From: 4572-123 sp002084545
Lineage (GTDB): Bacteria; Desulfobacterota; Desulfobacteria; Desulfobacterales; 4572-123
Reading direction: 5' to 3'
NCBI GenBank assembly: GCA_029939715.1
Contig: JAOZSJ010000027.1
Location: 1-37,923, forward strand
DNA length: 37,923 bases
Shown: positions 15,775 to 24,006 of the stretch, one piece after another
Numbering within the stretch: the stretch's first letter is position 1
Layout: every line of letters begins with the position of its first letter
Notes under the pieces: generated by a model
The model's input: the letters and a program-made list of their open reading frames with translations, nothing else
The model's database searches: none
What the model was told of the DNA's origin: nothing
Translations under genes and position numbers: made by a program

Positions 15775-16590
15775 TTGAAAACAGTCTCCATCATTATGGC
15801 AGCCGGCAGAGGAAGTCGTATGAAAGACTACAGCGGCAACAAAACCCTGCTGCCCCTTATAGCCGAATCTTCGCCTTTTTACGGCCGCCGACCCATTATA
15901 AAACATATTATCAAAAATCTCCCGACCGGCGCTAAAACGGTTGTGGTCAACCATCAAAAGAAAGATATAATCAAAATCACTAGCGGCATGGGACTATATT
16001 TTTGCGAGCAGCCGATTCTGAACGGCACCGGCGGTGCGCTGCTGGCAGCAGAAAACTTTATCAGGCAATCGGACTGCGAAAACATCATCATTACCATGGG
16101 CGATGTTCCCTTTGTAAAACCCGATACCTACCGGCGTCTGGTTGACAGTCTTTCCGATGCTCAGATGGTGGTACTCGGATTCAGTCCGGACGACAAGAAA
16201 AAATACGGAATCCTGGAAATCAACGGCACCGGAGTTTCCAAAATTACCGAATGGAAATACTGGAAAGACTATGCACCTGAAAAACAGGCAAAATTTTCAG
16301 TTTGCAACTCAGGGATCTACGCAATTAAAAAAACAGCCCTGGTCCCATACCTGACTATACTCTCCCAAAGGCCCCAGATCGTTGTCAAGGAAATCAACGG
16401 TGTTTCAACACGGATCGAGGAATTTTTCATCACCGACCTCGTGGAATACATGGTCGCCGATGGACTTTCCATCGGATATGTCATTGCAAAAGATGAAGCC
16501 GAAACAATGGGCGTGGATGATCCGGATGCGCTTATAACAGCCCAGAAAATTTACAGAAAACAGGAGCATTTCAGCCGAAATTCCAGATAA
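15775..16590 (+). CDS. Nucleotidyltransferase (GlmU N-domain/sugar-nucleotide pyrophosphorylase type)
   Basis: This 271-residue protein starts at TTG with AGAGGAG upstream; the N-terminus MKTVSIIMAAGRGSRM is the canonical nucleotide-binding loop (AAGRGSRM at 9-16, Lys23). NGTGGA at 83-88 resembles the uridine-binding GTG of GlmU. GDVP at 109-112 supplies the metal-binding aspartate. There is no C-terminal left-handed beta-helix, so it lacks the acetyltransferase half of GlmU. The family condenses a nucleoside triphosphate with a sugar phosphate. An insertion with Lys-rich character lies at about 140-175. The specific sugar cannot be told. It stands alone, divergent from the MttB-family gene and convergent with the trans-sulfuration gene 65 bases downstream. 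Confidence 0.8.
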   Translation: MKTVSIIMAAGRGSRMKDYSGNKTLLPLIAESSPFYGRRPIIKHIIKNLPTGAKTVVVNHQKKDIIKITSGMGLYFCEQPILNGTGGALLAAENFIRQSDCENIIITMGDVPFVKPDTYRRLVDSLSDAQMVVLGFSPDDKKKYGILEINGTGVSKITEWKYWKDYAPEKQAKFSVCNSGIYAIKKTALVPYLTILSQRPQIVVKEINGVSTRIEEFFITDLVEYMVADGLSIGYVIAKDEAETMGVDDPDALITAQKIYRKQEHFSRNSR

Positions 16591-16655
16591 AATCTGTCCT
16601 TCCTTGCGCCCGGCCTTTGAATGAGACCCTTTGGCCTTTTTTATTCCGGTTATAC

Positions 16656-17837
16656 TCACAAGGTTAAAAGTGCCTGCTTCAGGTCCGCCAGCAGATCTTC
16701 CACATCTTCAATTCCGGTGGAGTATCGTATCAATCCCTCGGGTATTCCCATCCGGGCCCGTTCCTCAAGCGTGCATTCCACGTGACTTGTTGTTGCGGGC
16801 GGCCCGACAATGGTTTCAACTGCCCCTAAATTGGCGGCAGCATGGGCAAAATGCAGTTTCGGCAGAAATCGGCTCACCGCCTCAAGACTGTTCTCGCGCA
16901 GCATGAAACTCAGCATCCCGCCAAAGCCCTGCATTTGCCGCCGGGCAGTTTCATGGCCGTCATGGGAGGATAGACCTGGGTAGTAGACACGCTCGACAGC
17001 CGGATGTGACTCCAGATATTGAGCAATCTGCAATGCACTTTCGTTCTGTTGACGAATCCTGAGATGGAGCGTTTTCATGCCGCGCAGCAGCAGATAGGCG
17101 GACATGGGGTGCAGGGTCGCACCATTGATTTCACGAAAATGATAGATAGTATCGACCAACTCCTTTTTGCCGCACACAACACCGCCCAGGGCATCTGCAT
17201 GGCCGCCTAAAAATTTTGTGGCACTGTGAATCACCAGATCCGCACCCAGGTGCAGCGGATTCTGGTTTACAGGTGTCGCAAATGTATTGTCCACGATCAC
17301 GACGGCCCCTGCTTTATGGGCTGCCGCCGCCAGTCGTGCGATATCCACGATTTTTGTCGTTGGATTGGTAGGGCTTTCCAGATACAGGATTTTGCAGCCA
17401 TTTGTCACCTCTTTTTCTATCTGTTCATGATCCGTTGTATCGCACAATGCGACCTGAATATGAAACCGCGGCAGAAACTCGTTGAAAATCACATTGGTCC
17501 CGCCATAGGTATCCTTTACCGAAACCACGCGATCACCCGGCGAAAGCAGGGCAAAAAGCATACTGCTGATGATACCCATGCCGGTTGCCGCACTTGTCGC
17601 TGCTTCCGCATCTTCCAGGCTTTGCACCTTCTTTTCAAAAACCTGAACGGTCGGATTGGTATTGCGGCTGTATATATGTCCCTGTTTTTTCCCTGAAGCC
17701 ACCTGGAGCCATTCATCCATGTCCCTGTATCCGAAAGAGACGCTGTGAACCACCGGCACCTGGGTCGCTCCCTGCATCAGATATTCCTCTTCCCCGGCCC
17801 AGACGGCGCGAGTACCTGTCTTTGATAAACAACCCAT
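16656..17837 (-). CDS. Trans-sulfuration PLP enzyme (cystathionine gamma-synthase/lyase family)
   Basis: This 393-residue PLP-dependent enzyme of the Cys/Met metabolism family has the PLP lysine Lys208 in HSATKFLGGH. Tyr56 and Arg58 lie in the phosphate-binding YSRNTNPT, and Asp183 in VIVDNTFATP. The C-terminal block STGIEDVEDLLADL is typical. Members include cystathionine gamma-synthase, cystathionine gamma- and beta-lyases, methionine gamma-lyase and O-acetylhomoserine sulfhydrylase; which one this is cannot be decided by eye. I use the ATG at 17837 because AAAGGAG lies 10 bases upstream. An ATG nine bases earlier would sit directly on that site. The PHP gene lies about 100 bases upstream on the same strand. 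No SAM riboswitch was seen in that short gap. Confidence 0.88.
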   Translation of the reverse strand: MGCLSKTGTRAVWAGEEEYLMQGATQVPVVHSVSFGYRDMDEWLQVASGKKQGHIYSRNTNPTVQVFEKKVQSLEDAEAATSAATGMGIISSMLFALLSPGDRVVSVKDTYGGTNVIFNEFLPRFHIQVALCDTTDHEQIEKEVTNGCKILYLESPTNPTTKIVDIARLAAAAHKAGAVVIVDNTFATPVNQNPLHLGADLVIHSATKFLGGHADALGGVVCGKKELVDTIYHFREINGATLHPMSAYLLLRGMKTLHLRIRQQNESALQIAQYLESHPAVERVYYPGLSSHDGHETARRQMQGFGGMLSFMLRENSLEAVSRFLPKLHFAHAAANLGAVETIVGPPATTSHVECTLEERARMGIPEGLIRYSTGIEDVEDLLADLKQALLTL

Positions 17838-17942
17838 AAATAGCATTCTCCTTTAACTGCTTTTAATACAAGGCCAAGCCTGACTGTCCGAATTGGTTTG
17901 ACGGATTAACGATTATCTGCCTTTTGATTAAAAAAATCTCGG

Positions 17943-18851
17943 CTAATTTACCGAACCGGTTTTTTTGTAGATATTTTTAATTATCGCCAGGACCAGCATA
18001 GCGTAATAAACAACTTTCTCTCTTGTTTTCCAATAGCCTTCAGACCCCTGTGTAAAACCGTTAACCAGGGAATTGCGCAGAGAGACAACCCCCTGGTTAC
18101 CGCCATAATAGGTTTTTCCCTTGCCTACAAACCTGGCAACATGTGCATCACTGCTTCCGGTAACTGCAATGGGGATATGATGACGGTGCATGGCTTCAAT
18201 TGCCGCAATGTTGTATTTTACACCACTTCCCGGAACCGCATTGGTACATTCCACGGCATCAAACGGTACTTTTTTAATCAAATCACCACATCCAAGCCTG
18301 ACCCGCAGTATGCTGTCAAGCCATCGCGGTGAATAGGGATGATGGGCCACGGCTATTCCACCGGCTTCATGAATAAGATGCACTGTTTCAGCGGCACTCA
18401 GATTTTTTGGAAAACGCTTCATGACAAACAGTGCTCCGATATGGCCGTCACGGCTTGAGACTTCACAACCCGGAACAATGGTCAGCGGCATCCGGCGCTG
18501 ATGAACCCTGCGGCGCGCCTCAAAGGCCCCCTTGATTTCGTCATGATCGGTAATGGCGATGGCATCAAGGCGCATGGCAACGGCCTGTTCAAGCACACGA
18601 TCCAGGTCATCTCCGTCCGACCACTGCGTGTGTACATGCAGATCAGCGGTATTCAGGATAACATTATTCGTTTTGTCTTTGATCCCTGCAAGCCGCAGTC
18701 CGGGCAGATAATACCGCTCATATTTTGTCGGTTCCCAGAACTCAAGTTTTTCAACCCGTTCCAGATCCGACAGCAGGTCCTGTTCTAAATCCTGCAGTTC
18801 AGCAAAATCCGACTCATATTGATCCAGATCAATTTCAAAACGTTTTTGCAT
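17943..18851 (-). CDS. PHP-domain phosphoesterase with N-terminal coiled coil
   Basis: This 302-residue protein starts with a strongly charged, probably coiled-coil segment (about 5-40, rich in Asp, Glu and Leu). A PHP domain follows, with its metal-binding motifs in order: DLHVHTQWSDG at 70-80, ITDHDEI at about 100-106, PGCEVSSRDG, AHHPY at 169-173 and GSSDAH at 232-237. PHP enzymes hydrolyse phosphoesters, for example histidinol phosphate or nucleoside 3',5'-bisphosphates. The C-terminal stretch VVYYAMLVLAIIKNIYK is hydrophobic and might anchor the protein to the membrane. I chose the ATG at 18851 with GGGGGTG just upstream; a GTG 12 bases earlier is possible. The substrate is unknown, and neither neighbour suggests one. 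Confidence 0.82.
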   Translation of the reverse strand: MQKRFEIDLDQYESDFAELQDLEQDLLSDLERVEKLEFWEPTKYERYYLPGLRLAGIKDKTNNVILNTADLHVHTQWSDGDDLDRVLEQAVAMRLDAIAITDHDEIKGAFEARRRVHQRRMPLTIVPGCEVSSRDGHIGALFVMKRFPKNLSAAETVHLIHEAGGIAVAHHPYSPRWLDSILRVRLGCGDLIKKVPFDAVECTNAVPGSGVKYNIAAIEAMHRHHIPIAVTGSSDAHVARFVGKGKTYYGGNQGVVSLRNSLVNGFTQGSEGYWKTREKVVYYAMLVLAIIKNIYKKTGSVN

Positions 18852-19055
18852 AGGCACCCCCACAGAGGATTAAACATTCGGACATTCTACAGTTTTGTCA
18901 TTTGAAATGAAAGAAAAAAATAAAGCCAAAGGGGCCTTAATAAGGCAGTTTGTTTTTTTAATCATAAGCGGATACCGCCCGATCCCGCCAAAGAACAATG
19001 CCGATTTTTATTTGTTGAAATGCCAACTCTATGATATGCAGGCCGGGAACGAAAT

Positions 19056-19118
19056 GCAGGGACAGGTCTGGTGCCTGCCCGCGGAAATCAAAAATGAGAG
19101 GCAGATCCTGCGCCTGCC
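19056..19118. repeat. Paired GGCAGG/CCTGCC hairpin repeats upstream of the STE24-like gene
   Basis: Two imperfect inverted repeats sit side by side. GGGACAGG (19059-19066) pairs with CCTGCCC (19074-19080) with one bulged base, and GGCAG (19100-19104) pairs with CTGCC (19114-19118). The arm sequence is shared with the palindrome at 22004-22024. They look like members of a dispersed palindromic repeat family. No gene is seen in the rest of 18852-19138. Confidence 0.45.
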
Positions 19119-19138
19119 CGGCAGAGGCCATATCAATC

Positions 19139-20386
19139 ATGAATTTTATCGCCGTAATTATACTGGTAACCATAATCGCAAATACTGCCCTTCATTTTTG
19201 GGCAGACATCCTGAACCTCAAGGTACTTGGAAGCAGACTTCCTGAAAGTTTCAAGGGCGTGTATGATGAGGATCAATACAAAAAATCCCAGGACTACCTG
19301 AGAGTCACGACACGGTTCGGGTTTGTTACCGAAATCTTTAATCTGATGGTTTTACTCCTGTTCTGGTTTTCCGGAGGTTTTGCCCTGCTGGACCGATGGG
19401 TGAGGTCTTTTGACTGGGGGCCGGTACCCTCGGGTCTGTTATACATGGGGCTGCTGGCACTGTTGTATGCCGTATTGATGCAGCCGTTCAGCATCTATTC
19501 TACATTTGTGATTGAACAGCGGTTCGGGTTCAATAGAACCACAAAATCCACCTACATATCGGACCTGGCAAAAGGTCTCGGGCTGTCCATCCTGCTGGGC
19601 GGACCTCTGCTTGCCGCCATTCTGGCCTTTTTCGAATATGTCGGGACCTGGGCATGGCTCTATTGCTGGATCGGTGTCACAATGTACATGCTGATCATCC
19701 AGTTTATTGCACCCACGTGGATCATGCCCCTTTTTAACAAATTTACACCCATTGAGGACGGAGAACTCAAAAAAGCTATCCTCGACTATGCCGGGTCCAT
19801 CCACTTCCCCTTACAAAACGTTTATGTCATGGACGGCTCCAAAAGATCCGGCAAATCAAATGCATTTTTCACCGGTTTTGGGAAAAACAGACGCATAGTC
19901 CTGTTTGACACGCTCATACAAAAGCACACGACCAGGGAGCTTGTAGCGATACTGGCCCACGAGATGGGGCATTATAAAAAACGGCACATTATCCAGGCCC
20001 TGGTCATCGGGATCTGTCAGATGGGGATCGTTTTTTTTCTGCTCTCTTTTTTTCTTTCCTGTCAGGAGCTCTTTGATGCCTTTTATATAAAACAGACATC
20101 CGTGTATGCCGGGCTGATTTTTTTCAGTATGCTCTATTCTCCCATTGATTTTTTTATGGGAATTTTCATGCAGATCCTCTCCCGGAAAAACGAATACGAG
20201 GCAGACCACTTTGCAGTACAGACAACCGGTGATCCCGAGGCCATGGCCGATGCACTTAAAAAGCTGTCGGTTCACAACCTGTCGAACCTGATGCCCCACC
20301 CTTTTTATGTCTTTCTTAACTACTCCCATCCACCGGTCATGGAGCGGCTACGAGCCATCCGGATTCAAGCCCAAGCCGATCAATAA
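19139..20386 (+). CDS. STE24/M48-family integral membrane metalloprotease
   Basis: This 415-residue polytopic membrane protein has hydrophobic segments at about 1-25, 62-84, 99-116, 145-165, 168-192, 284-306 and 322-345. The zinc site HEMGH lies at 274-278, with the third ligand Glu352 in NEYEADHF. It matches CAAX prenyl protease 1 (STE24) in length and order. Bacterial members presumably act in membrane-protein quality control, as no prenylated substrates are known. I start at the ATG at 19139, which gives a hydrophobic N-terminus. A longer in-frame extension to 19031 is low-complexity Cys/Arg-rich and overlaps the palindromic repeats, so it is not coding. AGAGG lies 11 bases upstream. The 3' end overlaps the convergent radical SAM gene by 50 bases. 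Confidence 0.9.
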   Translation: MNFIAVIILVTIIANTALHFWADILNLKVLGSRLPESFKGVYDEDQYKKSQDYLRVTTRFGFVTEIFNLMVLLLFWFSGGFALLDRWVRSFDWGPVPSGLLYMGLLALLYAVLMQPFSIYSTFVIEQRFGFNRTTKSTYISDLAKGLGLSILLGGPLLAAILAFFEYVGTWAWLYCWIGVTMYMLIIQFIAPTWIMPLFNKFTPIEDGELKKAILDYAGSIHFPLQNVYVMDGSKRSGKSNAFFTGFGKNRRIVLFDTLIQKHTTRELVAILAHEMGHYKKRHIIQALVIGICQMGIVFFLLSFFLSCQELFDAFYIKQTSVYAGLIFFSMLYSPIDFFMGIFMQILSRKNEYEADHFAVQTTGDPEAMADALKKLSVHNLSNLMPHPFYVFLNYSHPPVMERLRAIRIQAQADQ

Positions 20387-21962
20387 ACATGCGGCTCAAA
20401 TCTTCATCGATGGTATGTACATAGATCCGGCCATCCGGTGTAATCCCGCGTATCCGCCCGTCGTGCAGAAACCATTGCAGAAGTTTTTGTCCGGCCATTT
20501 TACGATCATCCGGCGGATTTTCCATGGTAAACGCCTCCGGTGAAGGAATGGCGATGCCCTGCCCCACCAATGCTTTCATGAAATTAACAATTCTGGACAA
20601 TCTCAGCAGTGTTGCCGCCTGAGTTCTGGAGGTGGTATGGGACAGGGGCAGGGCCGCAGAGCGCATCAGCCCGAGACTGGAGGGAAGAATATCCAGTTTT
20701 TCACATAATGCAAAATCCATGCTGTCCGGTGCCGGGTAATAAACCGACAAACCGGCCAGCACCTTTTTGCCTGCCAGAAAAACAAGATCTGAAATCGTAT
20801 CGACTGCCTTCTGACCCGGCGCACCGGCAATAATATACCCCACTGCATCCATCTTATTGTGTGCCGCCAGGTCAAGGACCCGTTCAAATGAACGGATAAC
20901 ATCCGGCCGCTTGAACTTTTGCAACTGAACTTTATCAATGGTGCCGAGAGAAAGGTTAAGCGTTTTAAACCCGGCCTTTTGCATGGCTGTTATCACATCG
21001 GCATCCAGAGATGGCGGGAACAGACCGTTCATGGCCCTTAACTCCAGATCAAATCCGCCAAATTCCGACCTTATCCGGTACAGCAGTTCTAAAAACCATT
21101 TTTTATCAAGCGAAATATTTTCATCCTCAAAATCAATAAAACCGGCATTATGGTTTTTAACCGCATTTTCAATCTCCTTCATGACGAATTCAACCGATCT
21201 CCGGCGATACCTGTTCCAGGATGCCGATCCCACACAGCAGTAGGTACACTGCATGGGGCAGCCGCGACTGGTTACGATGACGACGCCAGGTCTTTTTCCG
21301 CGGCGGTAGAAACCATGCTTGACCAGATGAAAGGCAGGCAATGGAAATTGATCCGGCTCTTCCATTACCGCCGGCTCGCTGATGTGCAGGGTGCCATCCG
21401 ATCCGCGGAAAACAATTCCGGGAATTTTCTCGATACCGGTTCCTGATTTCAGTGCCCCGGCAAGCATGGGCATGGACACTTCTCCCTCTCCCCTCAGGAC
21501 AAAATCAACAGATGGAGACGCCATGACTTTTCCGGGCATGGCCGTGGGATGATGCCCCCCCAAAACGGTAGGACAATTCGGGAAAATGCTTTTAGCGATA
21601 TCGGCAACCCGATGGGCCTGGTCACAGTAAGCCGTAAAAAGAGAAGAGATACCCACGACAGCCGGACTGGCGTCGCGGATGCACTTACCGATAAATTCAT
21701 AACTGTAGCCATAATGCCGGAAGTTGTGAAACAGCCCAAATGGCGACATATCGAGCCGCCCGTAAAATTTTTTCAGGTACTCCATCTCCATGGGCCAGTC
21801 TATACACCGTGATTTTGACGTTGCCAGCCCATCTAATATTTCTACTGAAAACCCCTCTTTTATCAAAGCCGCGGCAATGCCGGTCAGGCCATAAGGGATC
21901 GTCCTTTTCTTTGTCAGATAAAAATCCCGGACAGGGGGCTGGATAAGAAGTATGTCGACCAT
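20337..21962 (-). CDS. B12-binding-domain radical SAM protein
   Basis: This 541-residue protein has an N-terminal cobalamin-binding-like domain (about 1-165, with LLIQPP at 5-10, ILDGLA and GGHHPTA at 135-141). A radical SAM domain follows, with the [4Fe-4S] motif CPMQCTYC giving Cys235, Cys239 and Cys242. Later motifs include ENISLDKKWF and GYIIAGAPGQ. The architecture is that of the large BchE/P-methylase-like class, which performs methylations, ring closures or methylthiolations. The DXHXXG base-off motif is not evident, so cobalamin may bind base-on or not at all. The product is unknown. The gene is monocistronic-looking and converges on the STE24-like gene with a 50-base overlap. Its upstream region carries a palindromic repeat. 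Confidence 0.85.
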   Translation of the reverse strand: MVDILLIQPPVRDFYLTKKRTIPYGLTGIAAALIKEGFSVEILDGLATSKSRCIDWPMEMEYLKKFYGRLDMSPFGLFHNFRHYGYSYEFIGKCIRDASPAVVGISSLFTAYCDQAHRVADIAKSIFPNCPTVLGGHHPTAMPGKVMASPSVDFVLRGEGEVSMPMLAGALKSGTGIEKIPGIVFRGSDGTLHISEPAVMEEPDQFPLPAFHLVKHGFYRRGKRPGVVIVTSRGCPMQCTYCCVGSASWNRYRRRSVEFVMKEIENAVKNHNAGFIDFEDENISLDKKWFLELLYRIRSEFGGFDLELRAMNGLFPPSLDADVITAMQKAGFKTLNLSLGTIDKVQLQKFKRPDVIRSFERVLDLAAHNKMDAVGYIIAGAPGQKAVDTISDLVFLAGKKVLAGLSVYYPAPDSMDFALCEKLDILPSSLGLMRSAALPLSHTTSRTQAATLLRLSRIVNFMKALVGQGIAIPSPEAFTMENPPDDRKMAGQKLLQWFLHDGRIRGITPDGRIYVHTIDEDLSRMFIDRLGLESGWLVAAP

Positions 21963-22003
21963 GGGTTTTAGGTTTTGGGTTTTGGATTGTGATTAAAATG
22001 TAT

Positions 22004-22024
22004 GGGCAGGCCTTGTGCCTGCCC
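22004..22024. repeat. GGGCAGGC palindromic repeat
   Basis: Two perfect 8-base arms, GGGCAGGC and GCCTGCCC, flank the 5-base loop CTTGT. The element lies in the spacer between two minus-strand genes. It is preceded by a TTTTGGG-rich simple stretch (21962-21986). It shares its arms with the repeats near 19060-19118. It could form an RNA hairpin but has no adjoining T-run for a classical terminator. Confidence 0.6.
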
Positions 22025-22141
22025 GTCAATGATGGGTTGTGCATAATGGATTACGTGACCTGCCCCAGAGTACCAGGTTTTAAGGCAAAATAAAATAGAT
22101 AGAGCGAAGCGATACCACAACTTTTCACTTCTTAATTTTCA

Positions 22142-23146
22142 CTATTCATTTTTTATAAGTCTTTGGTATGTTTCTGCAACGGTTTTTTCAAAAGCATCCT
22201 TAAAGGCCGTGTTATCTTTTTCCGAAAAATTTTCAAATTTTATGATATCGTATCCCCGTAAAAGCTTCAGCAGTTCCAGCAGGCTGTTGACGATAAATTC
22301 ATGCAGTGCCGCTACCTGGTCNNNNNNNNNNNNNNNNNNNNNNNNNNNNNNNNNNNNNNNNNNNNNNNNNNNNNNNNNNNNNNNNNNNNNNNNNNNNNNN
22401 NNNNNNNNNNNNNNNNNNNNNGCTACCTGGTCAAAATCGTGCAGCAGCCGGACCAAAGTGGCCCGCATCAGTTTGAAAATTGCCTCGACCTCACTGATAT
22501 TGAGAAGTACCGGATGATGAATATAGGAATGATTCTGGTTTACAGGCAAATCAATAATTTTACCCGCGGCACTCCTTAAAAACCAATTTTCAGTATACAG
22601 AACAGTATCTGCTGTTGACCATTTAACCCTGGATTTGAGATGGACCCATATCACTTTGGAAAGAGCGTCCATGCAGTCTTGGGGTGTTTCATAATCGTAG
22701 CTGCCCAGCAAATTTCCATCCTGAAAGATATCGATTCCGGCCCGAACGGGGGGTCTGCCGAGTTCAACAACCATCAACCTCCTGAAATCATTGTGCTTAC
22801 TGACCAGTACCTTGTTAGATATTCCATTTTCAGGAACCCTCTGGATAGATTCCGCCGTTTTGGGCGGACTGGTGTGGTTTGATGTATCGCAAGGCAGAAA
22901 CACGGCGGTAATATAAGGTGCCAGGTCAAGGGTTGTGTGCAGCTTTTGAAAAAGCTCGGCATCTTCTTTTTCAAGTGCGTTTGTGGTTATTATCTGCCCG
23001 GCGACAAGATAGGGTTCCATGGTTGAAAGCACCGATTCAAGAGCCCCCTGCCAGTGGGCAAAAACCGGATCACTGCCGGCCTGAATGCGGGCCTTTATTT
23101 TTTCTTCGATTTTCTGTAATTTTTCATGCAAACTTTTCTGTGTCAT
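22142..23146 (-). CDS. Protein of unknown function, interrupted by an assembly gap
   Basis: I do not recognise this protein. Residues about 1-30 (MTQKSLHEKLQKIEEKIKAR) are charged and helical. The centre has a beta-rich stretch (RRLMVVELGRPPVRAGIDIF, then GNLLGSYDYET), and the last third is helical with Leu-rich segments. No signal peptide or catalytic motif is visible. The 100-N gap interrupts codons near the C-terminal third, but the flanks share the 11 bases GCTACCTGGTC. Collapsing N plus one copy (111 bases) keeps the frame and gives about 297 residues. I use the ATG at 23146, with GTGGA 10 bases upstream; a GTG at 23161 is the alternative. It lies about 28 bases downstream of the NFACT-R gene and is probably co-transcribed. 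Confidence 0.6.
   Translation of the reverse strand: MTQKSLHEKLQKIEEKIKARIQAGSDPVFAHWQGALESVLSTMEPYLVAGQIITTNALEKEDAELFQKLHTTLDLAPYITAVFLPCDTSNHTSPPKTAESIQRVPENGISNKVLVSKHNDFRRLMVVELGRPPVRAGIDIFQDGNLLGSYDYETPQDCMDALSKVIWVHLKSRVKWSTADTVLYTENWFLRSAAGKIIDLPVNQNHSYIHHPVLLNISEVEAIFKLMRATLVRLLHDFDQVXXXXXXXXXXXXXXXXXXXXXXXXXXXXXXXXXXDQVAALHEFIVNSLLELLKLLRGYDIIKFENFSEKDNTAFKDAFEKTVAETYQRLIKNE
22322..22421. other. Assembly gap of 100 N
   Basis: Exactly 100 unknown bases, the usual placeholder length for a scaffold join of unknown size. The 11 bases before the gap (22311-22321) and after it (22422-22432) are identical, so the two contigs most likely overlap and little or no sequence is missing. Confidence 0.95.
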
Positions 23147-23174
23147 GGGTATTTTTTCCACTTTTCTTAAAAAA

Positions 23175-23573
23175 TTAAATTTCCGGCAGTGCCGGCCGGA
23201 CCTTGAAAACAGTTTCTTTTTTTATATTGACAGTGCCCGGTTTGGCCCCGCGCGGTTTGGTGACATGGCGTGCCAGGGTGCCCGAAACCGACACCATGCC
23301 GCCGGTCCGGGCCTTGCTGTGATAGGCAGCCACCGCCGCGGCACGTTTGAGGGTATCACGATCGGGCGTTGCGTCGGGCCGGGCCTGCAAAATAACGTGG
23401 CTGCCCGGCATACCTTTTACGTGGAACCACCAGTCGTTTTGACCGGCAACTTTAAGGCTCAATCGATCGTTGTCCAAATCAGTCCGGCCCGCCAGAACAA
23501 CCCAGCCACCCGGCAGAGTGTATTCGTCGATGCGGGGCTTTTCCCTCTGGATTATTTTTTTTACCCTGCGCAT
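23175..23573 (-). CDS. Stand-alone NFACT-R (DUF814) domain protein
   Basis: This 132-residue protein consists almost entirely of an NFACT-R domain. The typical order is seen: GGWVVLAGRTDLDNDRLS (about 22-39), NDWWFHVKGMPGSHVIL (46-62), then AAAVAAYHSKARTGG (78-92) and a Lys-rich end. In RqcH/Rqc2/NEMF this domain is one part of a much larger protein that binds the stalled large ribosomal subunit. Here the NFACT-N and coiled-coil parts are absent. It may bind RNA or tRNA, but a role in ribosome rescue is only suggested by family. A GGGTGA lies upstream of the ATG. The unknown gene follows on the same strand. Confidence 0.82.
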   Translation of the reverse strand: MRRVKKIIQREKPRIDEYTLPGGWVVLAGRTDLDNDRLSLKVAGQNDWWFHVKGMPGSHVILQARPDATPDRDTLKRAAAVAAYHSKARTGGMVSVSGTLARHVTKPRGAKPGTVNIKKETVFKVRPALPEI

Positions 23574-24006
23574 TTATTTCACCCAATTTCAGCGAATATC
23601 GCTTTTTTCATTGCTGGTCCCGAATTCGGCAACTAATCGCCTGTAACTCAAATTTTTGCAAAATGTAGTGAAAATCGATTTGCTTGTCAAATCTTTGCAG
23701 TATTTTTTATTTAAATATTTCAGCAGAACAAACGCATGGGACATTTTGTAGAGCATTGAGCGCTTTTAGCAGATCGTTTGCCCTGAATATTGCCCTGAAT
23801 ATTGCAGGCATCTATCTTGACCCTTAGTTTGTTTTCTGATATTTAGATCAAAAACGCAGCGAAAAGTTTATAGCATTAAAACATAATGTGTTTGAAAAAT
23901 TCACTTTATTCAATTCCCCCTTTCCTCTCGGAAAATCCAGGGTTTTTGCTATCATAAGCGGATCAAAACAGACTCATTTACATAAAAATATTTTAACGAG
24001 GTGAAG
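23574..24006. promoter_or_regulatory. AT-rich divergent intergenic region
   Basis: About 430 bases without a gene between the NFACT-R gene (minus) and the DUF1846 gene (plus). It contains a perfect tandem duplication of the 12-mer TGCCCTGAATAT at 23779-23802 and many A/T runs. No RNA gene or riboswitch was recognised. A promoter candidate for the plus-strand gene is given separately. Confidence 0.4.
23817..23845 (+). promoter_or_regulatory. Candidate promoter of the DUF1846 gene
   Basis: TTGACC (five of six), a 17-base spacer and TATTTA (four of six) form a plausible sigma70-type promoter. The start would be about 150 bases before the coding region. A nearer alternative was not found. Confidence 0.35.

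Noticed and set aside
16591..16655. Bidirectional terminator between convergent genes
   Set aside because: Two GGCC blocks and a T-run are present, but the flanking bases are not complementary beyond four pairs.
17847..17942. SAM riboswitch before the trans-sulfuration gene
   Set aside because: The spacer is about 100 bases and lacks the stem arrangement of known SAM riboswitches; part of it is the end of the PHP gene region.
19031..19138. N-terminal extension of the STE24-like protein
   Set aside because: The extension is Cys/Arg-rich, overlaps the palindromic repeats and would precede the natural hydrophobic N-terminus.
23779..23802. 12-base tandem duplication as a regulator site
   Set aside because: Only two copies, with no symmetry and no known motif; noted in the intergenic entry but not claimed as functional.
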